Source: Cladorrhinum sp. PSN259 (Eukaryota; Ascomycota; Sordariomycetes; Sordariales; Podosporaceae). Taken from it: a stretch of DNA of 64,000 nt. Of this stretch, positions 21,736 through 31,346 are shown piece after piece. The stretch covers positions 83,063-147,062 of the forward strand of contig MU867134.1 in NCBI GenBank assembly GCA_033725935.1, in the 5' to 3' direction. Position 1 is the first letter of the stretch; each line of letters starts with the position of its first letter. The translations under genes were made by a program, and so were the position numbers. The notes beneath the pieces were generated by a model that ran no database searches, was not told the origin of the DNA, and was given only the letters and a program-made list of their open reading frames with translations.

Positions 21736-22138
21736 TTAGTTCTCGCCATCAAAGCGACCACCACCGCCGGTGGTATCGTACCGACCACCATTGATCTCGG
21801 CGGCCTCGATGGCGTCGACGTCCTCGCCGTGCCAGACTGTGTCCTTGGGACCCTCATCCATAACGATGTTCACCTCGTCACCGGTCTGGGCGTTGACAAA
21901 GGACTTCTCATCCACGACAACCTCCCGTCGAGCGATTCGGCGCATGAGAGGTACCGGTCGTTCCAGGCACCCACCCGCGGGACTCCCCAATGGTTCTTCT
22001 GGTCCAACTCTCGCTCAATCTGCGCTCGCTTCTCGGGGTCAGAGGGAAGGAACCACATGATGGAAGGACGCTACGTTGGGGATGGTTCAAACCATTATAA
22101 TCGCAAAGGAATGAACATGCACTCTCGGTGCGAACCAT
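21736..22138 (-). pseudogene. Truncated second copy of the 20-kb gene family
   Basis: 21948-22062 is a near-identical copy of 20052-20165 (same strand), encoding LPSDPEKRAQIERELDQKNH and GVPRVGAWNDRYL. The homology then jumps: the next ~75 bp (to ~22138) match the region upstream of copy 1's ATG (about 20709-20785), so roughly 550 bp, including the first two thirds of the coding sequence, are missing. Downstream (21736-21946) a shifted frame has coding character (REVVVDEKSFVNAQTGDEVN), meaning there is also a frameshift just after the shared block. Differences between copies are mainly transitions. Confidence 0.6.
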
Positions 22139-23023
22139 GCCCGGGATTTGTTCTGGTCATTACATGGTGGAAGAGTCGGATAAGCTGATAAATAAGCTTG
22201 CTATTCAAGTAAGCACGGAAGACACGTCTCGTTGACGATATCCGACGGCCCCTTAAGTAGCCTCGAGCATGTGACGTAGGTATTCGAAACTCTTGCCACA
22301 GATGACCGCTGCCTGTGTTTTCGAAGGTGACGGGTGCAGCCCAGGCCAGTTTGACCAGGGGTAATAATTAAACTCAGCGGTGCCTCAGTACTCAAGCAGC
22401 GCGTGCCTCACCCAGCGATGGGGCGACAGGAGCAGCAAGTGAAGCCAACGAGCGTGACGATCACACGGTTCATTTTGTGAGTTTCTTGTGTTTCTTGTAT
22501 TCGATCGGGAGGCGTGTAAAGAAAACTGTTGGCTGCAGTAGGTTGGGCAAGAACTGCTGAGAAGTGAAGATGGCTTAGCGGACATGCAGCAGTAGCTGGT
22601 TGCGAGGTACCAGTAAAGCCTGCTGCGAGATGTCAGTAAAGACCGATTTATCATTAGTGTCGCGGCTGTGACAGGACATTGTGGACGGGACCCACCTTTC
22701 AAGACCACGCCTTTTTTTCCCCCTTTTTCCCCCTTAGCTTGATTTCAGCTTCGTGCTCTGCTGGAGAAAGCCAAGGCTTCCTGAGGCATTCTCCAGGTAA
22801 TGGATGCTGCTTAGATTCCAGGCAGTACCATGTAATTGGATGAGGTGACGGTCTGATGCGGGACAGGCTCCCATCGCTGGCTGCGTGGGTGCAGTCGAAA
22901 GAAAGTTAGTCGCAACATGACGATCTTCAACTTGACCGGATGAGTAAATCAGTCTGCGCTTTGCGAAACATTGTATGAGGGAGGCTGTTATTGGTCTCTG
23001 AGTTGGCGATACGCGATAAAAGG
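22139..23023. other. Gene-poor intergenic region
   Basis: T/C runs at 22710-22735. No coding sequence identified on either strand. Confidence 0.5.
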
Positions 23024-23461
23024 CTAGTGTCCAATCCTTTTACAGCCTTCTTGCAACCCCGTCATGGTCAGTGCCGTCGGCCTGGTCTTCAGCTCCTTCA
23101 TGTATACAAAACTAACAACCACCATCTCGATCGACGTGTACGTCACTGACCCGTTCGACAAAGTGAACCAGTACTCGTTGGTCGCGCTCGAGAGGTGGGT
23201 CAACTCCACCGTGGTTGGGAAACTTGTGGGCGTCGGGGAAGGATAAATGGTTGTCCAGGTGCGGTGCAAGAGGTTTGTGTATTCGGTGTAGGCAGCCCAT
23301 TGCACACGGGAAGAGATGTAGGTGTCTACCGTCGATGTTGATTCGGCACAGCGGCCCGAGTACACAGAGAAGTAATTTGTGAGGGTTGGTGACGGCAAGA
23401 GTGGTTGCTGGCAGAGAGTGAGGGGTGCAAAGATTGCAAGAATAAAGAGGATCAACAGCAT
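23024..23461 (-). CDS. Small secreted Thr/Ser/Tyr-rich protein
   Basis: 145 residues from ATG 23461, chosen because it begins directly with a signal peptide (MLLILFILAIFAPLTLC). The longer upstream frame lacks an ATG with such character. The mature part is rich in T/S/Y/P (RTWTTIYPSPTPTSFPTTVE), has an NGS sequon and only two Cys (CAES near its start, EGCKRIGH at the end), which could pair. No family is recognised. It could be a cell-wall or effector-like protein. The C terminus is basic. The annotation as a single exon is uncertain, since an intron near the 3' end cannot be excluded. Confidence 0.6.
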   Translation of the reverse strand: MLLILFILAIFAPLTLCQQPLLPSPTLTNYFSVYSGRCAESTSTVDTYISSRVQWAAYTEYTNLLHRTWTTIYPSPTPTSFPTTVELTHLSSATNEYWFTLSNGSVTYTSIEMVVVSFVYMKELKTRPTALTMTGLQEGCKRIGH

Positions 23462-24660
23462 GATTTTGAGTTGGTGGGGTTTTCGATAATTGCTTGTTGA
23501 GAGCAACAATACTTGGCAAGTTAGGGAAAGCACAGTTTAATATCTGAATGGTCGAGCTTGGGAACTCGCAATTTATCCAGACAGATTGATCGGTTGGTTC
23601 CGATCGATCCTTCGACTCCCGGGAGTTGAGGTCGGATGTTACCTACACAATTTTGACAAATATTACTATGTAGATGCATTTAGACATTCTTCCGAATATA
23701 GCGCATGTGGATGGGGATTCAGAGGACAGTAGACTGTGGGAGTGATAGAAATGGTACATCCTTGGTATTTGCGGGATGGACGCGCGGACGTGGTGGGACG
23801 CCCAAAATTGACTCCACTAACAAAAGCCGGTAGTTAGACATTCATCATAAATTTCATCAAAGGTGACACGGTCAATTAATTCCAACTGCTTCCATTTCAA
23901 CTTTCTCCCTGACCAACACTTTCTTCCATTACCATACACCTGATGACGGCCACCCACCCTTCCAGAGCGCTTGCCTACTTACGGAATCCGGGATGTTGAC
24001 AGTGCTTCGGCAGTCGGCAACAGCAACTCCCGTCCCTGCATTACTATGTAGGACGTGGTAAATGGCTGAAGGATTGTGCGGCTGAAGAGTTGGCTAGCCT
24101 ATTCTATCCAGTATTATCTTGGCATTCCGGGGTCTTCCAGTTAAAATTTAAGGGCCGCCCTCCCGGGGCCATGGTTCCACAGAACTATTGTACACTAAAG
24201 CTCAGGCGAAACGTTAGTGGGATCCGTTGCTTTTTGTGTGTGCACGCGCTGAGATTAGGACTACTATACCACGCAATTTATAGTACTTTCAAAGAATTGA
24301 AAATATACTATTACTTTGACAACGAACGATGTGCTTTTCAATATACACCAAGTCTGTTCATTTCTTGAGCTTGGATACAGCAACATGATTTTGGATTGTG
24401 GTGTGCAAGCAGCGCGTGGGCGCGCACAAAAAGGAAACGGACCAACCAACGTTTCGCATGGGCTTTAACGTTACATCATAACTAACCTAATATAGGGCCT
24501 ATTCACGCACCTCTCATAGGTTGAGGAAGAGCGACAAAAACGTCACAATATGCAGGTGAGTAAGCGACCAAAACGCGTTCGGATAGTAAGCGGTAAGCGA
24601 CAAAACGGGGCAATGCTTGCGAGTATAGTAGGCAGTAAAAACGCGGCAATTGCATGCAGG

Positions 24661-24669
24661 TATAATAAG
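24661..24669 (+). promoter_or_regulatory. Possible TATA element of tyrosinase gene
   Basis: TATAATAAG, 93-101 bp upstream of the ATG. Confidence 0.35.
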
Positions 24670-24743
24670 CTGCGTCATCCAGCTCACTCCTCCCGCTCTT
24701 GTCGCTGCCAGTCACCTAGACAGAGTTCGTTTCTTCTCTAGCA

Positions 24744-24761
24744 CGCACACACACACACACC
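24744..24761 (+). repeat. CA microsatellite abutting tyrosinase ATG
   Basis: About eight CA units end immediately before ATG 24762, so the repeat forms the last part of the 5' leader. Confidence 0.8.
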
Positions 24762-25888
24762 ATGGTCAGGTTTCTCCAACTCGGCGCCCTCGGGCTGGCG
24801 CTGTCCAGTGTCTCGGCTGCCGTCGCGGTCCCTCAGACAGACGGAACGGCCGGGAAGCCTAAGCCGCCCGCGTGCAAGGGCATGACCAAGCGTCAAGAGT
24901 GGTATGTGTCGCCTCGTCCCTCAACCGCAACGGTATCAGGCTAACAGTTGACAGGCGCAACATGAAGAAGCCGGAACAAAAGGCCTATCTGGATGCGGTG
25001 CGCTGCGTCATGACCAAACCCGCTAAGCTGCCCAAGCTCAAGGCGCTCGGAGCCAAGACGCGCTGGGACGAGCTGGTCATGCTGCACCAGGTCGAGGCGC
25101 TCCAGATCCACAGCACGGGCACCTTCCTGCCGTTCCACCGCTACTTCCTGCACGTCCAGCAGTTTCTGCTGGGCGAGTGCGGCTACAAGGGCGGCCTGCC
25201 GTGGTGGAACGAACCCCTCGACGCCGGCAACTTCATGAATTCGCCGCTGCTCGACCCCGTCAATGGCTTCGGCGGCGACGGCACCGGCCCCGGCAACTGC
25301 ACAGGCGCGCCGTTCGCCGGCCTGACGGTCAACATCGGACCCGGCTTCACCAACCAGCCCCGCTGCGTGAACCGCAAGATCAATGACTTCTTCAGCGGCC
25401 TGACGAACCAGACGTACGTCGACGACGCCATCAGCAAACCCGATTACGCAAGCGCCTGGCTGGCCATCTACATGGGGCCGCACCTGTTCGGCCACATCGC
25501 GCTGGCCATGATGGACGGCAACAGCATCACGTCCCCCGGAGACCCCTTGTTTTTCGCCCACCACGGATTCGTCGATAAGATGTGGTGGGACTGGCAGGCC
25601 CGCAACCTGCCGGCGCGGCTGAGTGACATGAACGGTCCCAACGCGCAGACGCCCGAGATCGGCTTCATCGAGTTCGACGGCGGCATCGCAGAGGAGGCGG
25701 CTGCGAATGGCTGGGGCTCCCCCAGCCCGGCCATGCTGGCCATCACGCCCGACCCAAAGAACGGCGACAACGGCGGCACCGAGACGACGCTGAACCACGT
25801 CATGAGCTCCTTGGGAATTATACCCGACGCTACTGTCAGGGATGTCATGGACATCCAGGGGGGGTATCTGTGCTATCAGTATGTGTAG
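24762..25888 (+). CDS. Secreted short tyrosinase / catechol oxidase-type type-3 copper enzyme
   Basis: Exons 24762-24901 and 24955-25888, 53-bp intron (GTATGT...CTAAC...ACAG); 357 residues. Signal peptide 1-~20. CuA ligands are H91, H99 and H108 (FLPFHRYF); CuB ligands are H223, H227 (MGPHLFGH) and H250 (FFAHHGFVDKMWWDWQ). All six His are present. WWN (130-132), Cys122/162/184 and three N-glycosylation sequons fit a secreted form. At 357 residues it lacks the C-terminal extension of long intracellular fungal tyrosinases and resembles the short secreted class that oxidises phenols or catechols to quinones. Whether it is a monophenolase or only a diphenolase cannot be told from these motifs. 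Likely roles are melanin-like pigmentation, phenol detoxification or lignocellulose phenol chemistry. Confidence 0.93.
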
Positions 25889-26590
25889 ATTAGGTAGTTA
25901 GTAAAGGTGTCTTCAGGAGGTAATAAATAATAAATGTACTGTTACCCCGAAGTTCGTATACCCAGTGGACCGTACCACGTTAAAATCTATGAGGGATTCT
26001 AAACTCGGTTCCAGGGTATGACTACGTGATCTTGAGATGGTTTCTTGATTGGGGGGTTGTGAGGAGAGAGCCCCTTTACCCCGTCGGATCTAAAATATAT
26101 GTATACATTTCAGATTCATCAAACTTGTGACCGAGCTTGCAAATCACTCCAGTTGGTCAAAAACATTGTGACAGAGTCCAGAGTTTTTAACGATAAGCAA
26201 CATCAACTGGTGAAACTAGTCTAGGTCCTTGCTAGCAGCAGTTACCAGAGTTGGAGGCAATCCTGTCAGACCAATCAGGAAACGTTTTTTTTTACAAAAT
26301 ACACTCAAAAATTTGGGCACACGCAACAACTGAGTTGACACACTGTGAGAAAGGAAAAAGGGGGGGCACGGTGTTTATGATCAAAAATTGTATTTCCAGT
26401 TCCACTGTATGTCCACTATGCCAACATATGTACAGTACTTCCCACCTTCATCCAATTAGGTATGATTCCATTCCAATCAGGTATTTCCATCCAAAATTAT
26501 CCACGAACCCCCTACCCTCTGTTTTTAACTCCAGTCCTCAGCCTTGTCTCTCAGACACTCGTTCTATCCTAAACTGTCCAGCGGCTTGAT
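25889..26590. other. Convergent intergenic region, tyrosinase / HsbA
   Basis: 3' flanks of both genes. T-run near 26286 and G-run near 26362. No coding sequence identified. Confidence 0.5.
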
Positions 26591-27352
26591 TTAGGCGACG
26601 AAAACCTTGGACTCGCGCTTTCCGAGTTGGAGTCCCTCATAGCGCTTGATAGCCAGATCCATGGTCTGACCGAGCGAGTTGGCCTCGGTGGTGAGATCCT
26701 GGGACTTGGACTCGATATTGTCGATCAAGAAAATGGCAATCGTCTATGTAAAAAATTACAGACACATTTAGTATTGGCTCCAGATGACTTTTTCGGCGCG
26801 AAAATGGGTAATTGGGTACTTACGTCATCGATACTCTCAACTTGACGGAGAACAGCAGCGACAGGGGGGCCAACGAATGGCACCTTGGTGAGAATCCCGG
26901 ACTTGCCGATCATGATGTTCAGGAATGCCGTGTGGACGCGGGCGAAATCATGAAATGCGTTATAAACGGCCGCGGCGTCGGTCGGGTTAGTAATTGGCTG
27001 GGTCCCTTCGAACTGTTGGATCATGGCGTTGCCCGTCTCTACGAACTGGGTGAGTTCTTGAATGATTACCTATTTTTTAGTAGGAGATGGTTAGCTACAT
27101 GTAGCTTTCGGGCAACAAGGCTATTTTGGGAATGTGGTGTTCTGGGTTTGATCTTACTGGGAGTGGTCCTTGACCGATTATGATCAGGGGAGCGTTTACG
27201 ATGGTGATGCTCTGGGCGGGTCGCTGGAGCTTTTGGGATTGATCGGTGAGCGTTTTGAGGCCGTCGATGATCCCTTGTGGTGAGATGGCGGCCATGGCGG
27301 GAACAGCCATAATGGCGACGGCTGAGGTGAGGAAGGAGCGGACGGAGACCAT
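26591..27352 (-). CDS. HsbA-family hydrophobic surface-binding / cell-wall protein
   Basis: Three exons, 27352-27158, 27069-26824 and 26743-26591, with introns of 88 and 80 bp, all GT-AG with phase 0; 197 residues. Signal peptide MVSVRSFLTSAVAIMAVPAM. The mature protein shows the HsbA pattern: helical, Cys-free, with IIDGLKTLTDQSQKLQRPAQ, a VIIQELTQFVETGNAMI helix, and a C-terminal DLTTEANSLGQTMDLAIKRY. HsbA of Aspergillus binds hydrophobic surfaces and helps recruit polyester-degrading enzymes; related proteins are cell-wall galactomannoproteins. The role here is inferred to be surface attachment or wall association. A TATATAAAAG box lies 116 bp upstream of the ATG. Confidence 0.88.
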
Positions 27353-29015
27353 TTTTGCGGTTTGGATGGAAGTGCTGTTTGGTGGCTGTTGGGAGTGGCT
27401 TGAAGGCTGGTGATTGCTGGCTTGCTGATGATGATTTCAAGGTCTGAGGGGAGGTATCACGACCTCTCTTTTATATAGATCATATCCCCTCATGAACCTA
27501 ATGTCTTGTGACTAGCAGACTGGGTCCGAAAGCGTTGATCTTGCCCTCACCGCATACCGATCAACGGCCCCCACACTGCTGCCACTACAACAACTTCAAA
27601 CCGCGATCCATCACCATGGTTGATTCCGATCTTCTGGACAGAGACATGTCGGTCCAACCATGTGCCATACCCAGCCCCTGACGTCCCAAGATGTGGGGTC
27701 ATTTCCTCCACTGATCTGCTTGTCAATTGCGGGTAAAGCCGTCGAAATCTTTCGCCGACAAACCCAAGAGCAGCTCATTTCTTGGCAAATCTTTTCAATC
27801 CAAATGCAAATGCAGATCTGTGCATCGCCAACCACTTCGGCGGGAATGGAAGTGCCGATCCGACCTATTACGTCTAAATCGGCTAGCTTTGTCCTCGCTG
27901 TCTTGAAATTTTGAGTCACAAACAACGCTGCATAGACCCGATGTATTTCGCAAGTCCAGTTGTGCCGAGGGACTAAATCGAGTCTTGCCTAGCGCCGTCC
28001 AGCTGGTCAATCATGATATCGGAAAAGGGGTATTTCGGCTTGGGCTACGTGCACTAGCTCCAAGCCCCACCTATGCAGTGACAGGGAGCTTGAAATACCA
28101 AGTAAGCTTATTTCTACAGTGCACTGGCAGCAAAAGAGCGCGGTCAAATCGGCGAATCTGTCTCCTAGCGGTGTGATGGAAATTGGGGCAGCACAGGCAG
28201 GTTCTCGTTCCTTGCCCCTGTAAACCCCGAAATCTACACTAATTATAAGCTGGCATATGAGCCCTGAGAATAGGACCGAAGCTAAAGCAACGGGAAGTGC
28301 CGTGCAGATCTCATTTGCCTCATTTTCTCGCGAGCAACCTTGAACCTTCCTCCCATTGAATCATCACCAACCACAACAGCACGAGAAGCGATGCGCAGAA
28401 AGGCTCCTAAAGTCCTTAGCTCTCGCCCGTGGTAACGAGATTCACTGATAGCCATGTAGGTATGGCAGATGCAGAGCATCGAGGACTGTCTCCGAAATGT
28501 GCCTGCACTGAGTGCTTGACTTTCACCAACAAAGATCGCAGTTTACGTGGCAGTAGATCTTCATCATCAACATGAACTAGGACTCCTCTCAAATGAATGA
28601 TCGTCAAGACAGCATGCCTAGTCGACTCCATTGGTGACCGACTCCACACAATCCACAAACTCCGATCTATACACTACTCCTTGTCCGACCTTTTGTGGAG
28701 TTCCTCTTGCCGAAATCGGCGCGAGGGCGGTCCTCCCCTCTCAAGTTTCAATACACCTTCGCCTGCATCCAACCCAACCGTTCTTGCACAGCAAACTCCG
28801 CGTCATCCTCAAATACACCAAGGCACAAGACACAAGGCACATCCGGATTTCTTTTTTTCCCTCAGTGATAAATTCGTGGCGGCACAGTCCCTACAGTTAG
28901 GTATAACCACATACCTTCATCATTTCTTCCCCTCTACCAGGGGTAGAAGCGGTACCTAGAGGCTCCGAAGAACAAGACTGCATTTTCGGCTCACGACCAA
29001 GCGCCTCCAGCTTCT
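27353..29015. other. Intergenic region
   Basis: Short frames on both strands with no signal peptide, motif or convincing coding bias. Nothing identified besides the HsbA promoter. Confidence 0.5.
27468..27477 (-). promoter_or_regulatory. TATA box of HsbA-like gene
   Basis: TATATAAAAG on the minus strand, about 116 bp upstream of the ATG. Confidence 0.5.
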
Positions 29016-29666
29016 TCAGTACACGTTCGCTTCTCGTCTGTGCCACTCGTCATTGAGAAAGTTGCTCGGCGAAGTCGTCGAACTTGGTACGATGTGCCGA
29101 GGCACAGGCAGGTCAACAACCAGAGGGCAACCAGCTCTGGATCCTCGAGTCACTCGGTCGGAATACATCGCCACCACCTGCTCTGGGCCTTTTTCGATTG
29201 GTTTCCATCCCAGGCAATATCCTGTAACGAGCGGAAAGGTGCGTGGATAATTAACAAAAGGCTCGAATTGGCCAATGAAGGTAGGGGGGATCGGGCGCCA
29301 AACATTTGGCGCGTCCGTTTCGAATTTTGGATGGTCCTCTTTGATGTCGTCGAGTTTTTTCCCTTCCGAAATTGCACACGCCAGCGTTCTTTCGAAATTA
29401 ATCATGCCGACCGTGTTGTGGTTCCTGACAAGGACATCGTCAACAGCCACACTGTATTGTGGGATGGCCAACCTCCAGCAGGCGGCCAGGGTTTCATTGT
29501 CTTCCCACCATCAAGGCCGTTTTGGTTCTTCTTTGTGCTTTATAAATACTTCCTTTATGATTTCTTGCCATTTTGTGAGCCACCTTCAATCTTCTCTAGG
29601 AGAATCGAACGCACCGATCGTGGCTTTGCTAGGTCTGCCTATTATGTCAAAATGCCCAGAACCCAT
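29016..29666 (-). pseudogene. Decayed gene with two in-frame TGA codons
   Basis: From ATG 29666 (MGSGHFDIIGRPSKATIGAF) one frame runs to a stop at 29016 with coding-like composition but is interrupted by TGA at 29586-29588 and 29511-29513. Flanking segments read SPRED[stop]RWLTKWQEIIKEVF, then KHKEEPKRP[stop]WWEDNETLAACWRLAI, then YPRTFPLVTGYCLGWKPIEK. Upstream, 29690-29991 has two further coding-like pieces in other frames (VYDDVFYSTDMDFSIDAIGS; TFTIIWAVEQSALTSGAATI), suggesting frameshifts. CGA/TGG-to-TGA changes would fit RIP-type transitions. The protein family is not recognised. An intron-split gene is possible but no splice pair rescuing all pieces was found. Confidence 0.4.
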
Positions 29667-30159
29667 GGTAGAGTGGAGAGTAAGTGAGTCAGAATGCCCA
29701 GCCGCGTGAATATCTTGGAGCTGCCGATTGCATCAATCGAGAAATCCATATCTGTCGAGTAAAATACGTCATCGTAGACCTTGGCCACCGGGCTTATTGG
29801 GCGACCCCATGACGTTTGATGCACCCTTCGAGAATTGTGGCAGCCCCGGAAGTGAGCGCGCTTTGTTCGACTGCCCAAATAATGGTGAATGTGCGGTTGT
29901 CGGCGCGCGTGTTTTGGTAGCTGTTAAAGGAATTTGTGACTTTTCTGTAGGGAATCAGGCTTAGAGGGTACTGTGCTATGTAGGTGTTCACTGGGTGTAC
30001 TGGGCTTACGGTGGGTCCAGACCTGCCTGGCCAAGAGGTGGATCACCACATGCGCTAAAATCCACTGTCCAAGCCCCAAATTTCCAGTGACAGCTGTCTG
30101 ACCTTCCCCTCCTCCATTCATCTTTTACCACTTATTAGGTAACACAAAACGTCGACAAT
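29667..30159. other. Upstream remnants of decayed gene and GNAT promoter
   Basis: Minus-strand coding-like fragments (see 29016-29666) to about 29995, then ~160 bp before the GNAT gene start. Confidence 0.4.
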
Positions 30160-30717
30160 ATGGAAGCGTCCAAGTCCAAGTCCGACAGCCTTTCCTGGCG
30201 TAACATGTCCGTCAGCGACATCAACGGCGTCTCCCTCCTCGCAGACCAAGTCCACTCGGCCCTGCCAGAAAGTGACCAAGTCTACAAAGAACGGCTTGCG
30301 CTGTTTCCCGAGGGATGTCTCGTCCTGGCAGACGACAGCAACGTAATATGCGGCTACACAATCTCCCACCCTATCCGTCACCAATGTCCACCAGCATTGG
30401 GCAGCATGCTCGGAAAGATATCGCCCGATGCCAATCAATTCTACATCCACGATGTGGTTGTCTCTCCTAGTCTCCGGGGCAAAGGCATGGCGAAGGAGGC
30501 TATTGATAGAATGCTTGCACTCGCAGAGGGCCGTGGTTATGCGACGGCATGCTTGATCTCGGTCTACGGAACGCGTCCATTTTGGGCAAGGTTTGGGTTT
30601 GTGCCTGAAGCGGTTGACGAAGGTTTCCGGGAAAAGCTAAAGGGGTATGGGGATGATGCGGTGTACATGATTCGTCGGAATGGACAAAAAGTAATAGCGG
30701 TAGGAGAGGAGAAATAG
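30160..30717 (+). CDS. GNAT-family N-acetyltransferase
   Basis: 185 residues, intronless, no signal peptide, so cytosolic or nuclear. GNAT core: NVICGYTISHP (beta strand before motif A), FYIHDVVVSPSLRGKGMAKE, where RGKGMA (106-111) is the acetyl-CoA pyrophosphate-binding Q/R-x-x-G-x-G/A loop, and CLISVYGTRPFWARFGF near the C terminus, where the FW..FGF segment is typical of small-molecule GNATs. The substrate cannot be deduced; similar stand-alone fungal GNATs are usually annotated simply as acetyltransferases. The start is the first ATG after an open region (caatATGGAAGCG). It is next to a decayed gene and has no obvious functional partner. Confidence 0.9.
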   Translation: MEASKSKSDSLSWRNMSVSDINGVSLLADQVHSALPESDQVYKERLALFPEGCLVLADDSNVICGYTISHPIRHQCPPALGSMLGKISPDANQFYIHDVVVSPSLRGKGMAKEAIDRMLALAEGRGYATACLISVYGTRPFWARFGFVPEAVDEGFREKLKGYGDDAVYMIRRNGQKVIAVGEEK

Positions 30718-31346
30718 ATGTTTTCTTTCCGCTTTTTGGACGGTTGGAAGGCTCTGTCTAACTGGGTTATTACACGTTACTCGGCTGCATCTACGTGTCA
30801 GATCCATGCTGAGACTGAATTTTGTAAAGGGGACCGACAAAAATGATAGAAACATGATTTCTGGTTGTTGACTGGTCCATTACAAACAATTCCATCTGTC
30901 TGACTTGTAAGGAAACGCTTTTCAATACAAACCTTACTCATCCTTTCTCACATTGAGAAAATCCGAAAACTAGTCAGGCACAGTACCACGCAATCCTATT
31001 CGCAAATTTCAGGTACTGAATATCATTCAACATTTTTAAACTTGACGCTATCATCGCCTTCAAGGAGAAAACAAAAAAAAATCCAGCCTGAGAATAAATA
31101 CCTACGGGTAAGTAATTAAAAAAAATAAAAACAACACTCGAGCAAAGTAAAATTGTAGGTATCATCAGTATTCTTCTAAATATTTACAAACTTGAAGTAT
31201 GTAGGTATATACAATTTGCTACTCGTACCCGAGCAGCAAAGTTGAACTAGTCACTCGCTGGCAAACTGTCCCTCTCAGGTCCAATCTTGCCAACATGAAT
31301 GTATGTACATGAGTTATTCAACAAACCACATCCACCACCCTCTCAC
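30718..31346. other. Convergent AT-rich intergenic region
   Basis: A-rich homopolymers near 31072 and 31119. No coding sequence identified. Confidence 0.5.

Larger units (their letters stand above)
23462..24761. other. Divergent intergenic region, secreted protein and tyrosinase
   Basis: 1.3 kb between two divergently transcribed secreted-protein genes. TATAATAAG (24661-24669) may be the tyrosinase TATA element, and a CA dinucleotide run abuts the tyrosinase ATG. No further gene seen. Confidence 0.5.

Noticed and set aside
24941..25798. 285-codon minus-strand frame opposite the tyrosinase gene
   Set aside because: It mirrors GC-rich codons of the real gene and has no motif or signal; the plus strand has a complete copper enzyme with a consistent intron.
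29040..29687. 215-codon plus-strand frame through the decayed 29-kb gene
   Set aside because: Uninterrupted, but its composition is that of a complement; the minus-strand reading has far more protein-like sequence despite two stops.
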